This document shows, piece after piece, positions 8,194 to 17,179 of a stretch of DNA of 64,000 bases. How positions within the stretch are numbered: the stretch's first letter is position 1; each line of letters starts with the position of its first letter. This stretch comes from Streptomyces hyderabadensis (GTDB taxonomy: Bacteria; Actinomycetota; Actinomycetes; Streptomycetales; Streptomycetaceae). Below the pieces are notes generated by a model that saw only the letters and a program-made list of their open reading frames with translations, was not told where the DNA came from and did no database searches. The DNA lies in the NCBI RefSeq assembly GCF_020404845.1, contig NZ_JAIOJZ010000003.1, positions 62,001 to 126,000 on the forward strand. The letters run 5' to 3'. The translations under genes were made by a program, and so were the position numbers.

Positions 8194-10269
8194 TTGACGC
8201 AGACCATCGCCCCGCGCGTCCGGACCCTGGTGCTGCTGCTCCTGGCCGCGGCCTGCGCGCTGCTGGCCGGCGCCGGACCGGCCGCCGCGCACGCCGCGCT
8301 GACCGGCAGCGACCCCCGGGAGGGGGCGGTGGTCGACAAGGCTCCGGCCCAGGTGTCGCTCACCTTCTCCGAGTCGGTCTCGATGGACGACGACTCGCTG
8401 CGCGTCCTCGACCCCAAGGGCAAGCGCGTCGACTCCGGCAAGCCGTCCGGCACGGGCGGCACGACCTACGCCGTGAAACTGCACGCCGGGCTGCCCGACG
8501 GCACGTACACGGTGACCTACCAGGTCGTCTCCGCCGACAGCCACCCGGTCTCCGGCGCCTACACCTTCTCCGTCGGCGCCCCCTCCGAGACCTCGGTCAC
8601 CGTTGCCGGGCAGGGAGCCGGTGGCGGGCTCGTCGGCGGGCTGTACGGCGTCGGACGGTATGTGTCGTACGCCGGTTTCGCCGTGCTGGTGGGCGGCGCC
8701 GCCTTCGTCCTCGTCTGCTGGCCGCGCGGCTCCGGGGTGCGCGTCGTACAGCGGTTCGTCGTCTCGGGCTGGCTCGCGCTGACCGCCGCCACCCTGCTGC
8801 TCCTCCTGCTGCGCGGTTCCTACACCGGCTCCGGGAAGGTCGCCGACGTCTTCGACCTCGGCCTGCTCGGGGAGGTGCTGCAGACCAAGTCCGGCGCCGC
8901 GCTGGTCTCCCGGCTGCTGCTGCTGGCGGCGGCCGCGCTGTTCATCGCCGTGCTCTTCGGCGCGTACGACAAACGGGAGGACGAGGAGAGGAGGGACCTC
9001 GCCTTCGGGCTCGCGGTCGGCGGCAGCGTCGTGGCGGCGGGCCTCGCGGCGACCTGGGCGATGTCCGAGCACGCCTCCGTCGGCCTCCAGGCCGGACTCG
9101 CCATGCCGGTCGACGTCGTCCACCTGATCGCCGTCGCCACCTGGCTCGGCGGACTGACCGCGCTGCTCGTCGCCCTGTACCGGGGCCCGGCGGACACCCC
9201 GGTCCCCGCCCTCGCCGTACGCCGGTTCTCGCGCGTCGCCTTCGGCAGCGTGATCGCGCTGGTGGCGACCGGCACGTACCAGTCCTGGCGCCAGCTCGGC
9301 TCCTGGACGGCCTTCACCGACACCCGGTACGGACAGCTGCTCCTCGTGAAGATCGGGCTCGTGGCGGTACTCGTCGGCGTCGCCTACTTCTCGCGCCGGT
9401 GGACGGCGCAGCTCGCGGAGGCGACGCCCGCCGTGGCGGGGGCCGCGCGGGGCGCGGCGAAGGCGGCCGGGACGACGGCCGGGAAGGCTTCCGCCAAGGC
9501 GGCGGAGCGAGGGTCCGGGAAGGCCTCCGGGAAGACGGCGGAGAGCGGGTCCGCGAAGGACTCCGCGGAGGGGAAGGGCTCGGCGAAAGCGAAGGTCGCC
9601 GAGAAGGACTCCGCCGAGGAGAAGGGCTCGGCGAAGGCGAAGGTCGCCGAGAAGGTGCCCGGCGCGGCGAAGGGTGGTTCCGGCAGCTCCCAGCGGGCCG
9701 CCCAGCTCGCCCGGCAGCGCGCGGCCGTGGACGCCGCCCGGCAGAAGCGGCAACGGGACGCCGACCCGAACCGCTTCGGACTGCGCCGCTCCGTGCTCGC
9801 CGAGGCGGGCATCGCCGTCGTCCTGCTCGTCGTGACCACCGTCCTGACCCAGACCGAGCCGGGCCGCACCGAGGAGGAGGCCAAGGCCGCCGGCACGTCC
9901 GCCGCCGCCGACTCCGCCCCCGCCACGGGCGCGGTGACGCTGGACATGCCCTTCGACACCGGGAGCCAGAACGGCAAGGGCGTCGTACGGGTCGAACTCG
10001 ACCCCGCCCGGGTGGGCGCCAACGACCTGCACCTCTACGTCGAGCGCCCGGACGGGACCGCCTTCGACATCCCCGAGGTGAAGGTGGCCCTCACCCAGAA
10101 GGCCAAGGACATCGGGCCGCTGCCCGTCGCCCCCGACCACATCACCACCGGCCACTGGTCGGCGAGCGGAGTACAGATCCCGATGGCCGGCGACTGGGAG
10201 GTTGCCGTCACCGTGCGCACCTCCGACATCGACCAGGTCACCATCTCCAAGAACGCGCAGATCGGCTGA
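8194..10269 (+). CDS. CopC-CopD fusion copper resistance/uptake membrane protein
   Basis: Translation starts at TTG behind GGGAGGG. The 691-residue product has a signal peptide ending before His33, then a CopC cupredoxin-like domain (about 33-130). The mature N-terminal His and the later SADSHPVSG His are typical Cu(II) ligands. Next comes a CopD membrane domain with about eight helices (145-405). A Lys/Ala/Gly/Ser linker (410-515) contains two 16-codon repeats. One more helix (535-555) leads to an extracellular beta-rich domain, possibly YtkA/FixH-like. The fusion probably captures copper outside the cell and moves it across the membrane. Transport direction cannot be read from sequence. Confidence 0.88.
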   Translation: MTQTIAPRVRTLVLLLLAAACALLAGAGPAAAHAALTGSDPREGAVVDKAPAQVSLTFSESVSMDDDSLRVLDPKGKRVDSGKPSGTGGTTYAVKLHAGLPDGTYTVTYQVVSADSHPVSGAYTFSVGAPSETSVTVAGQGAGGGLVGGLYGVGRYVSYAGFAVLVGGAAFVLVCWPRGSGVRVVQRFVVSGWLALTAATLLLLLLRGSYTGSGKVADVFDLGLLGEVLQTKSGAALVSRLLLLAAAALFIAVLFGAYDKREDEERRDLAFGLAVGGSVVAAGLAATWAMSEHASVGLQAGLAMPVDVVHLIAVATWLGGLTALLVALYRGPADTPVPALAVRRFSRVAFGSVIALVATGTYQSWRQLGSWTAFTDTRYGQLLLVKIGLVAVLVGVAYFSRRWTAQLAEATPAVAGAARGAAKAAGTTAGKASAKAAERGSGKASGKTAESGSAKDSAEGKGSAKAKVAEKDSAEEKGSAKAKVAEKVPGAAKGGSGSSQRAAQLARQRAAVDAARQKRQRDADPNRFGLRRSVLAEAGIAVVLLVVTTVLTQTEPGRTEEEAKAAGTSAAADSAPATGAVTLDMPFDTGSQNGKGVVRVELDPARVGANDLHLYVERPDGTAFDIPEVKVALTQKAKDIGPLPVAPDHITTGHWSASGVQIPMAGDWEVAVTVRTSDIDQVTISKNAQIG
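9558..9653 (+). repeat. Two tandem 48-bp repeats in the CopCD linker
   Basis: Two adjacent 48-base units differ at only a few positions and encode the same 16-residue Lys/Ala/Glu/Ser pattern (core GSAKAKVAEK). The unit length is a multiple of three, so copy-number change would keep the frame. The repeat lies in the cytosolic linker of the copC-copD fusion. Confidence 0.8.
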
Positions 10270-10277
10270 ACCGCACC

Positions 10278-11591
10278 ATGCCTGACCAGTCCAACCAGGC
10301 GGTCCCCTCGGTCCCCTCGGGCCCCGAGATCCCTGGGAACGCCACCGCACCCGAGGGCATCTCACGACGGCGGATGCTCGGCACCGCCGGCGCCACCGGG
10401 CTCGTCCTCGGGGTGGCGGGCGCCGCCGCCGGCTACGCCGCCGCGCCCTCCTCCGCCGCCGCTCCCCTCACCTCGCTCGGCAGCGAGCGGGCGATGTTTC
10501 ACGGGAAACATCAGCCCGGCATCACCACCCCGATGCAGGCCCGCGGCCACCTCGTCGCCTTCGACCTCGCGGCCGGGTCCGGCCGCAAGGAGGCCGCCGC
10601 GCTGCTGCGCCGCTGGTCGGAGACGGCCCGGCGGCTGATGGCGGGCGAGCCGGCCGGAACCCGTGACACGGATGTGGCCCGGGACGCCGGACCCGCATCG
10701 CTGACCGTCACCTTCGGTTTCGGGCACAGCTTCTTCGGCCGGACCGGTCTCGACGAACAGCGCCCGGCCGCCCTCGATCCGCTCCCCGACTTCTCCTCCG
10801 ACCATCTCGACAAGAACCGCAGCAACGGCGACCTGTGGGTGCAGATCGGCGCCGACGACGCCCTGGTGGCCTTCCACGCCCTGCGCGCGATCCAGCAGGA
10901 CGCCGGGACGGCGGCCCGTATCCGCTGGCAGATGAACGGCTTCAACCGCTCGCCCGGCGCCACCGCCCACCCCATGACCGCCCGGAACCTGATGGGCCAG
11001 GTCGACGGCACCCGCAACCCGAAGCCCGCCGACGCCGACTTCGACGAGCGGATCTTCGTGCCGGAGGCGCCCGGGTCCGGAAAGGCCGGGCCCGTCTGGA
11101 TGGCGAACGGCTCCTACGCTGTCGTACGCCGCATCCGGATGCTCCTCGACGACTGGGAGAAACTGTCCCTCAAGGCCCAGGAGGACGTCATCGGGCGCCG
11201 CAAGTCCGACGGGGCACCGCTGTCCGGAGGGAGCGACGCCACCGAGACGACGGAGATGGACCTGGAGAAGACGGACGCCTCCGGGAAACTCGTCGTTCCC
11301 ATCAACGCCCACGCGCGCATCACCCGCCCCGACCAGAACGGCGGCGCCGCCATGGTCCGCCGGCCCTTCTCGTACCACGACGGCTTCGACGCCGACGGCG
11401 TCCCGGACGCCGGGCTGCTCTTCATCTGCTGGCAGGCCGATCCGCTGCGGGGCTTCGTGCCCGTGCAGCGCAAGCTGGACCGGGGCGACGCGCTGTCGCA
11501 GTTCATCCGGCACGAGGCGAGCGGCCTGTTCGCGGTGCCGGGCGGGGCGTCCGAGGGAGAGTACGTGGGCCAGCGGCTGCTGGAGGGGTGA
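10278..11591 (+). CDS. dtpA: Dye-decolourising heme peroxidase, Tat-exported
   Basis: The 437-residue product has a Tat signal with SRRRMLG at about residues 34-40, then a hydrophobic core and AAA cleavage region. The DyP fingerprint is present: GQVDGTRNP (distal Asp243), the probable proximal heme ligand His345 in NAHARITRP, and the conserved Arg in VRRPFSYHDGF. In S. lividans the enzyme DtpA is Tat-exported and needed with Sco and a copper chaperone for maturation of the radical copper oxidase GlxA at hyphal tips. Its place directly after copCD fits that role. No glxA gene lies in this window. A near-parS sequence lies inside the 5' part of the gene. Confidence 0.93.
   Translation: MPDQSNQAVPSVPSGPEIPGNATAPEGISRRRMLGTAGATGLVLGVAGAAAGYAAAPSSAAAPLTSLGSERAMFHGKHQPGITTPMQARGHLVAFDLAAGSGRKEAAALLRRWSETARRLMAGEPAGTRDTDVARDAGPASLTVTFGFGHSFFGRTGLDEQRPAALDPLPDFSSDHLDKNRSNGDLWVQIGADDALVAFHALRAIQQDAGTAARIRWQMNGFNRSPGATAHPMTARNLMGQVDGTRNPKPADADFDERIFVPEAPGSGKAGPVWMANGSYAVVRRIRMLLDDWEKLSLKAQEDVIGRRKSDGAPLSGGSDATETTEMDLEKTDASGKLVVPINAHARITRPDQNGGAAMVRRPFSYHDGFDADGVPDAGLLFICWQADPLRGFVPVQRKLDRGDALSQFIRHEASGLFAVPGGASEGEYVGQRLLEG
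10496..10509. other. parS-like site, one mismatch, inside dtpA
   Basis: GTTTCACGGGAAAC differs from Streptomyces parS at one central base and sits within a longer ATGTTTC/GAAACAT inverted repeat. It lies in dtpA codons just after the signal peptide. It may be a weak ParB site or coincidental. Confidence 0.45.
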
Positions 11592-11659
11592 ATCCGGCAG
11601 CACGTCACCCCGCGGAGGGGCTTGTGCCGGAGGCGTGAGCCGGGCGTGCCGCGGCCCAT

Positions 11660-11665
11660 TAGGGT
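11660..11665 (+). promoter_or_regulatory. -10-like hexamer for a leaderless pheA mRNA
   Basis: TAGGGT lies 6 nt before the pheA ATG, so transcription would start at or next to the start codon. A GAGGA stretch in the same gap could be a Shine-Dalgarno sequence for an upstream transcript instead. Confidence 0.5.
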
Positions 11666-11671
11666 GAGGAC

Positions 11672-12604
11672 ATGTCAGCCAGTTACGCGTATCTCGGCCC
11701 TGAAGGCACCTTCACCGAAGTAGCCCTGCGCACCCTCCCGGAGACGGCGACCCGGGAACTGGTCCCGTACGTCTCCGTGCAGTCCGCGCTCGACGCGGTG
11801 CGCACCGGCGAGGCCGAGGCCGCGTTCGTGCCGATCGAGAACTCCGTCGAGGGCGGCATCACCACCACCCTCGACGAGCTGGTCGCCGGCCAGCCGCTGA
11901 TGATCTACCGCGAGGTGCTGCTCTCCATCACCTTCGCGCTGCTGGTCCGCCCCGGCACCAAGCTGTCGGACATCAAGACGGTCACCGCCCACCCGGCCGC
12001 GCAGCCCCAGGTGCGCAACTGGATCAAGGCGCACCTGCCGGACGTCGCCTGGGAATCGGCCGCCTCCAACGCGGACGGCGCCCGCCTGGTGCAGGAGGGG
12101 CGGTACGACGCGGCCTTCGCCGGTGAGTTCGCGGCGGAGCGCTACGGCCTGGAGGTGCTGGAGGCCGACATCCACGACGCGGAGAACGCCCAGACGCGTT
12201 TCGTGCTGGTGGGCCGGCCGGCCCGGCCCGCGGCACCGACCGGGGCGGACAAGACGTCCGTCGTGCTCTGGCAGCGCGACGACCACCCCGGCGGCCTGCG
12301 CGACCTGCTGGGCGAGTTCGCCACCCGGGGCATCAACCTGATGCTGCTGCAGTCCCGCCCCACCGGTGCCGGCATCGGCAACTACTGCTTCTGCATCGAC
12401 GCCGAGGGGCACATCTCCGACCGCCGGGTGGCCGACGCGCTGATGGGCCTGAAGCGGGCCTGCCTCCAGGTGCGCTACCTCGGCTCGTACCCCCGCGCGG
12501 AGGTCGGGCCGGCCGATGTGGACGCGCTGCGGCCGGGCACCTCGGACGAGGCGTTCGTGGCGGCGGCGGACTGGGTGGCGCGCTGCCAGGACGGCCGGTT
12601 CTGA
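11672..12604 (+). CDS. pheA: Prephenate dehydratase
   Basis: The enzyme converts prephenate to phenylpyruvate in phenylalanine biosynthesis in the cytosol. The 310-residue protein is a stand-alone dehydratase with no chorismate mutase domain. It starts YLGPEGTFTE and carries the conserved IENSVEGG, TAHPAAQPQ and catalytic TRF motif (AQTRFVLVG). A C-terminal ACT domain (about 200-280), with LLQSRPTG in place of the common ESRP motif, probably mediates phenylalanine feedback. It precedes serS in the same direction but is separated by 562 bases, so the two are likely separate units. Confidence 0.95.
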   Translation: MSASYAYLGPEGTFTEVALRTLPETATRELVPYVSVQSALDAVRTGEAEAAFVPIENSVEGGITTTLDELVAGQPLMIYREVLLSITFALLVRPGTKLSDIKTVTAHPAAQPQVRNWIKAHLPDVAWESAASNADGARLVQEGRYDAAFAGEFAAERYGLEVLEADIHDAENAQTRFVLVGRPARPAAPTGADKTSVVLWQRDDHPGGLRDLLGEFATRGINLMLLQSRPTGAGIGNYCFCIDAEGHISDRRVADALMGLKRACLQVRYLGSYPRAEVGPADVDALRPGTSDEAFVAAADWVARCQDGRF

Positions 12605-12683
12605 CCGTCGGTTCCGACCGTCTGGTTCCGGCCATCGGTTCCGGCCATCGGAAACGACCGACCGTCCTATCTGCCGATTTTCG

Positions 12684-12705
12684 TTGTCCACAGGAGTTAT
12701 CCACA
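12684..12705 (+). promoter_or_regulatory. Two adjacent DnaA boxes
   Basis: TTGTCCACA, the preferred Streptomyces box, and TTATCCACA, the general bacterial box, are in the same orientation with starts 13 bases apart. Such paired spacing permits cooperative DnaA binding. Confidence 0.6.
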
Positions 12706-12956
12706 GGTCCGCTTCTCGACCTGGGGACAAGTCGACAACGAACCGGCATTCAGTCGACATATCCCCCTACGGCATCCCACTTCGCCCACAGAGGGCCAGG
12801 TCACCCTTCGTCCACCTGTTTCTTGCACCCCATACTCCGGAGTGACACCCAGTGCCCCGTTTCCACTCGAAAGTGCGGGCGTGAAGGGTTTGGACAGTCC
12901 GACTCCACGAATTGGGAATGATCACTTCCGTGCATCCACAGATCTTTCGCACACCC

Positions 12957-12965
12957 TGTGGATAA
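12957..12965 (-). promoter_or_regulatory. DnaA box, reverse orientation
   Basis: TGTGGATAA is the perfect reverse complement of TTATCCACA. A partial copy (TGTGGATT) follows about 20 bases downstream, and both lie upstream of serS. Confidence 0.55.
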
Positions 12966-13153
12966 CTTTTCCGGGCTGTGGATTCCTGTGGACGGCGGTG
13001 CCTCAAGTCCCGTTCTCCACAAGGAAATCCGGTCAACCCGGCGCCCGTGCGGCGCCTCGTTCCGGGGATGCCGCAACGTCTCATTGACCGGTCGAACGGG
13101 ACGGGCGGCCCGCGTACGGCAATAGTCGGTCGAGAGCCCCCATCCCGCACCGG

Positions 13154-13159
13154 TAGCCT
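13154..13159 (+). promoter_or_regulatory. -10-like hexamer for a leaderless serS mRNA
   Basis: TAGCCT ends 7 nt before the serS GTG and no Shine-Dalgarno sequence is present. This fits a transcript that begins at the start codon. Confidence 0.55.
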
Positions 13160-13166
13160 TGACCGC

Positions 13167-14444
13167 GTGATTGACCTTCGCCTGCTCCGTGAGGACCCCG
13201 ACCGTGTGCGCGCGTCGCAGCGCGCCCGTGGAGAGGACGTCGCGCTCGTCGACTCCCTCCTGTCCGCCGACGAACGGCGCAGGTCGTCCGGCGTCCGTTT
13301 CGACGAGCTGCGTGCCGAGCAGAAGGGCCTCGGCAAGCTGATCGGCAAGGCCACCGGGGACGAGAAGGCCGAGCTGCTCAAGCGGGCCGAGCAGCTGAAG
13401 ACCGACGTCAAGGCCGCTGACACCGAGCGTGACGCGGCCGACGCCGAGACCCAGGAGCTGCTCCAGCGGCTCGGCAACCTCGTCCACCCCGACGTGCCCG
13501 TCGGCGGCGAGGAGGACTTCGTCACGCTGGAGACGCACGGCACGCACCGCGACTTCGCCGCCGAGGGCTTCGAGCCCAAGGACCACCTGGAGCTCGGCCA
13601 GCTGCTCGGCGCCATCGACGTGGAGCGCGGCGCCAAGGTCTCCGGCTCGCGCTTCTACTTCCTGACCGGCGTGGGCGCCCTCCTGGAGCTGGCGCTGGTC
13701 AATGCGGCGATCGCGCAGGCCACCGCGGCCGGCTTCACGCCGATGCTGACCCCGGCGCTGGTGCGCCCGCAGTCGATGGCCGGCACCGGCTTCCTCGGCC
13801 AGGCCGCCCAGGACGTCTACCACCTCGACAAGGACGACCTGTACCTGGTCGGCACCTCCGAGGTGCCGCTCGCCGCGTACCACATGGACGAGATCCTGGA
13901 CGCCGACCGCCTGCCGCTGCGCTACGCCGGCTTCTCGCCCTGCTTCCGCCGCGAGGCGGGCTCGCACGGCAAGGACACCCGGGGCATCTTCCGCGTGCAC
14001 CAGTTCGACAAGGTCGAGATGTTCTCCTACGTCCTGCCCGAGGACTCGCAGGCCGAGCACCAGCGCCTGCTGGAGTGGGAGAAGCAGTGGCTGACGTCGC
14101 TGGAGCTGCCGTTCCGGGTGATCGACGTGGCCTCGGCCGACCTGGGCGCCTCGGCCGCGCGCAAGTACGACTGCGAGGCGTGGATCCCGACCCAGGGCAA
14201 GTACCGCGAGCTGACCTCGACCTCGGACTGCACCGAGTTCCAGTCCCGGCGGCTGTCGATCCGCGTCCGCGAGGGCAAGAAGGTGCGCCCGCTGGCCACG
14301 CTCAACGGCACGCTGTGCGCCGTACCGCGCACGATCGTGGCGATCCTGGAGAACCACCAGCAGGCCGACGGTTCGGTCCGGGTGCCCGAGGTGCTGCGCC
14401 CGTACCTGGGCGGCCGGGAGGTCCTGGAGCCGGTGGCCAAGTGA
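13167..14444 (+). CDS. serS: Seryl-tRNA synthetase
   Basis: This essential cytosolic class II enzyme charges tRNA-Ser. The GTG start gives 425 residues, the usual length. The N-terminal coiled-coil arm that grips tRNA spans about residues 30-100, followed by the catalytic core. Motif 2 ([21 protein letters not shown]) is complete, as are the serine-binding [10 protein letters not shown] region and motif 3 ([19 protein letters not shown]). The start was chosen for match to family length and the leaderless -10 hexamer upstream. The stop overlaps the GTG of the following HAD gene by 4 bases, so the two are translationally coupled. Confidence 0.97.
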   Translation: MIDLRLLREDPDRVRASQRARGEDVALVDSLLSADERRRSSGVRFDELRAEQKGLGKLIGKATGDEKAELLKRAEQLKTDVKAADTERDAADAETQELLQRLGNLVHPDVPVGGEEDFVTLETHGTHRDFAAEGFEPKDHLELGQLLGAIDVERGAKVSGSRFYFLTGVGALLELALVNAAIAQATAAGFTPMLTPALVRPQSMAGTGFLGQAAQDVYHLDKDDLYLVGTSEVPLAAYHMDEILDADRLPLRYAGFSPCFRREAGSHGKDTRGIFRVHQFDKVEMFSYVLPEDSQAEHQRLLEWEKQWLTSLELPFRVIDVASADLGASAARKYDCEAWIPTQGKYRELTSTSDCTEFQSRRLSIRVREGKKVRPLATLNGTLCAVPRTIVAILENHQQADGSVRVPEVLRPYLGGREVLEPVAK

Positions 14445-15283
14445 GTGACACCGGCACCGCCGCGGTTCCCGGCACCGGATCCGCCGGGGGCTTCCCCTAC
14501 CGGCTGATCGCCACCGACCTCGACGGCACGCTGCTGCGCGGCGACGACACGATCTCGCAGCGCACCCGGGACGCGCTCGCCGCGGCCACCGCGGCGGGCG
14601 CCGCCCACATCGTGGTCACCGGCCGGGCGGTGCCGTGGACCCGGCACATCCTGGACGACCTCGGCTACGACGGGCTGGCCGTCTGCGGTCAGGGCGCGCA
14701 GGTCTACCACGCCGGGGAGCACCGGCTGCTGACCTCCGTGACCCTGGACCGGCAGCTGGCCGGGGTGGCGCTGGCCAAGATCGAGGCGGAGACCGGCCCG
14801 CTGTACCTGGCGGCCAGCCGGGACGGCCTGGAGGGCGACGTGCTGGTCGGCCCGGGCTACGCGGTCGGCGGCGACCTGCCCGCCGTGCCGTTCACCGACG
14901 CCTCGGACCTGTGGTCGGCGCCGCTGAACAAGATCTACATCCAGCATCCGACCCTGTCCGACGACGAACTGGCCGAGGCGGCCCGGAGCGCCGCCGGCGG
15001 CTTCGTCACCGTCGTCATGGCGGGAGCGGGCGTCGTCGAGCTGCTGCCCCTGGGACTGTCCAAGGCCACGGGGCTGTCGCTGGCGGCCCGCCGGCTCGGT
15101 CTGAGGGCGGCGGACACGATCGCCTTCGGCGACATGCCCAACGACATCCCGATGTTCGGCTGGGCGGCCCGGGGCGTGGCGATGGCCAACGCCCACGAGG
15201 AGCTGAAGGCGGTGGCCGACGAGGTGACGTCCACCAACGACGAGGACGGCATCGCGGTGGTGCTGGAGCGGCTGACGGCCTGA
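14441..15283 (+). CDS. HAD-superfamily Cof-type phosphatase
   Basis: The 280-residue protein has HAD motif I ([10 protein letters not shown]), motif II (VVTGRA), motif III Lys (SKATGL) and motif IV ([11 protein letters not shown]), with a type IIB cap of about 100 residues between II and III. Cof-type HADs dephosphorylate sugar phosphates, flavin precursors or PLP; the substrate cannot be read from sequence. The GTG start overlaps the serS stop, so it is made from the serS mRNA. A paralogue with nearly identical motifs lies at 23289-24158. Confidence 0.9.
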   Translation: MSDTGTAAVPGTGSAGGFPYRLIATDLDGTLLRGDDTISQRTRDALAAATAAGAAHIVVTGRAVPWTRHILDDLGYDGLAVCGQGAQVYHAGEHRLLTSVTLDRQLAGVALAKIEAETGPLYLAASRDGLEGDVLVGPGYAVGGDLPAVPFTDASDLWSAPLNKIYIQHPTLSDDELAEAARSAAGGFVTVVMAGAGVVELLPLGLSKATGLSLAARRLGLRAADTIAFGDMPNDIPMFGWAARGVAMANAHEELKAVADEVTSTNDEDGIAVVLERLTA

Positions 15284-15536
15284 GGCCGGACCGGAGGCTG
15301 CGGCCTCAGTCCCAGGGGCTGCGACTCGGCCCCGGCGCACGGTCCGGACGGCGTCGGCGTCCCCGTCGGTCGGCCCACGCGGGGCGTCCCGCGTGCTCGA
15401 AGCGGCCTCCCGTCACACCGTCGCCGTCCGGCCTCGTGCATCCCCCACAGTGCCGTCACGGGAAGCCGGGCGCCACCGATTAAAAGGGGACGTACGACTT
15501 GAAAGTGGCGCACGCCGCGTTACCGACGGGCCGGGG

Positions 15537-16256
15537 TCACTCCTCCCCGGCCAGCGTCAGCGACCGCAGCTTCTGGCCGGCGTACCAGGTGGCGAGCACG
15601 GTCACCGCGGCGAGCAGCACCGTCGCGGTCGGCAGACCGACGTCGGAGGTCACCAGGTTCCCGTCGGCGACCTTCTGGGCCACCGCCAGCGACCACTGCT
15701 GGACGCTCAGCGTGCGGGCGCCCGGCACCAGGGAGCCGAACAGTGCCTCCCAGACCAGGGCGTAGACGAGCCCGAAGACCACCGCGTGCCGGGACACGGT
15801 GCCCAGCAGCAGGAACAGCGCGGCGTAGGCGATGGAGGCGACCAGCGCGGCGATCGTGTAGGCGACGGCGACCTGCTGGCCGTTGCCGTTGAGGATCAGG
15901 CCGGCGAGCAGCGTGGGCACGGCGGAGAAGACCATCGTCACGGCTATGGCGACGATCAGCTTGGTGAAGATGATCGTCGGCCGCTTGATCGGCTTGGACA
16001 GCAGGTACACCACCGAGCCGTCGTCGATCTCGGGGCCGATGGCGCCGGTGCCGGCGATGACGCCGATGATCGGCACCATGGTGGCCAGGGCGAAGCCGCC
16101 CAGCACGTCCGTGGTGGTCTGGTCGTCGGCCCCGGCGAGCGCGCGCACCGCAACGGCGATGACGAGCAGCAGCAGGGGGAGCGCGCCCAGGATGAGGGCC
16201 CGGCGGCGGCCGAGCAGGGCCCGGTAGGTGAGCCGGGCGACTGTGGGGTCGTACAT
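15537..16256 (-). CDS. ABC-2 type transporter permease
   Basis: The 239-residue membrane protein has about six predicted helices in an ABC-2 permease arrangement. An N-terminal RLTYRALLGRRRA segment precedes the first helix, and LSKPIKRPTIIFTKL is the coupling-helix region of this family. It is the last gene of a four-gene leftward operon encoding two ATPase-permease pairs. Only 11 bases separate it from its ATPase. The transported substrate is unknown; export is most likely. Confidence 0.88.
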   Translation of the reverse strand: MYDPTVARLTYRALLGRRRALILGALPLLLLVIAVAVRALAGADDQTTTDVLGGFALATMVPIIGVIAGTGAIGPEIDDGSVVYLLSKPIKRPTIIFTKLIVAIAVTMVFSAVPTLLAGLILNGNGQQVAVAYTIAALVASIAYAALFLLLGTVSRHAVVFGLVYALVWEALFGSLVPGARTLSVQQWSLAVAQKVADGNLVTSDVGLPTATVLLAAVTVLATWYAGQKLRSLTLAGEE

Positions 16257-16267
16257 TCTTCGGCCTC

Positions 16268-17179
16268 CTACGCCGCGACGAGATACGAGAAGACGGACTC
16301 GAGGGACTCGTCCGACGGCGAGACCGTGAGCAGCCGGATGCCGTGGTCGCGGGCGACCTTCGGCAGCAGCGCCGTGAACCGGCCGAAGTCGACGGCCTGG
16401 ATGCGCAGGGCGCCCTCGGCGAGGTCGACCTCGATGCCGGACGTCGACGGGTCGGCGATCAGTGCCGCCGCGAGGGCCCGGTCGTCGCTGGAACGCACCA
16501 GGTAGCGGTGCGGCCGGTCGGTCATCAGGCGGCGGATCTTGCGGAAGTCGCCGCTGGCCGCGTGGCGCCCGGCGACGATGACCTCAATGTGCCAGGCGAG
16601 CTGTTCGACCTCTTCGAGGATGTGCGAGGAGAACAGCACGGTGCGGCCCTCGTCGCCCATGCGCCGCAGCAGGTCCATCAGCTGCATGCGCTGGCGGGGG
16701 TCCATGCCGTTGAACGGCTCGTCGAGCAGGAGCAGCGACGGCTGGTGGACCAGGGCGGAGGCCATCTTGACGCGCTGGCGCATGCCCTTGGAGTACGTGG
16801 CGATCTTGCGGTCCTGGGCGTAGGCCATCTCCACGGTGGCGAGGGCCTCGTCGGCCGCCTTGGCACCCAGACCGTGCAGCTCGGCGTTGGCGAGGACGAA
16901 CTCGCGGCCGGTGAGGAAGTCGTACATCGCCTCCCGCTCGGGGACGATGCCGATGTGCTTGTAGATGTCCTCGTTGCGCCAGACTGGCTGGCCGTCAAGG
17001 GTGACGCTGCCGGTGGAGGGGGCGAGGAAGCCGCCCATCATGTTGATGAGGGTGGACTTTCCCGCACCGTTCGGGCCGAGCAGGCCGGTGACGCCGGGGC
17101 CGATCGTCATGGTGATGTCGTTGACGGCGACCACGTTGCCGAACCAGCGGGAGACGTGGTCGATGTTCAGCGTGGTCAC
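16268..17179 (-). CDS. ABC transporter ATP-binding protein
   Basis: The 303-residue ATPase has Walker A GPNGAGKST, signature YSKGMRQRVKMA, Walker B LLLLDEPF and an H loop (SSHIL). The C-terminal extension of about 90 residues is typical of drug or antimicrobial-peptide exporter ATPases. The GTG start overlaps the upstream permease stop by 4 bases (GTGA), showing coupling. With the downstream permease it should form one complete exporter. An N-terminal reading that continues into the upstream gene was discarded because that frame overlaps the permease. Confidence 0.93.
   Translation of the reverse strand: MTTLNIDHVSRWFGNVVAVNDITMTIGPGVTGLLGPNGAGKSTLINMMGGFLAPSTGSVTLDGQPVWRNEDIYKHIGIVPEREAMYDFLTGREFVLANAELHGLGAKAADEALATVEMAYAQDRKIATYSKGMRQRVKMASALVHQPSLLLLDEPFNGMDPRQRMQLMDLLRRMGDEGRTVLFSSHILEEVEQLAWHIEVIVAGRHAASGDFRKIRRLMTDRPHRYLVRSSDDRALAAALIADPSTSGIEVDLAEGALRIQAVDFGRFTALLPKVARDHGIRLLTVSPSDESLESVFSYLVAA

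Larger units (their letters stand above)
12605..13166. other. Intergenic region rich in DnaA-box-like sequences
   Basis: This 562-base gap before serS holds no convincing gene. It contains TTGTCCACA (12684-12692), TTATCCACA (12697-12705) and, in reverse, TGTGGATAA (12957-12965), all perfect matches to DnaA-box consensus. Weaker copies lie near 12932, 12977 and 13013 (TTCTCCACA). The base composition is AT-richer than its surroundings. It is not oriC: dnaA and dnaN are absent and there are too few boxes. It may titrate DnaA or regulate flanking genes. Confidence 0.6.

Noticed and set aside
12605..13166. Possible oriC
   Set aside because: There are only about six box-like sequences and no dnaA or dnaN. 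Streptomyces oriC has many more boxes and lies between those genes.
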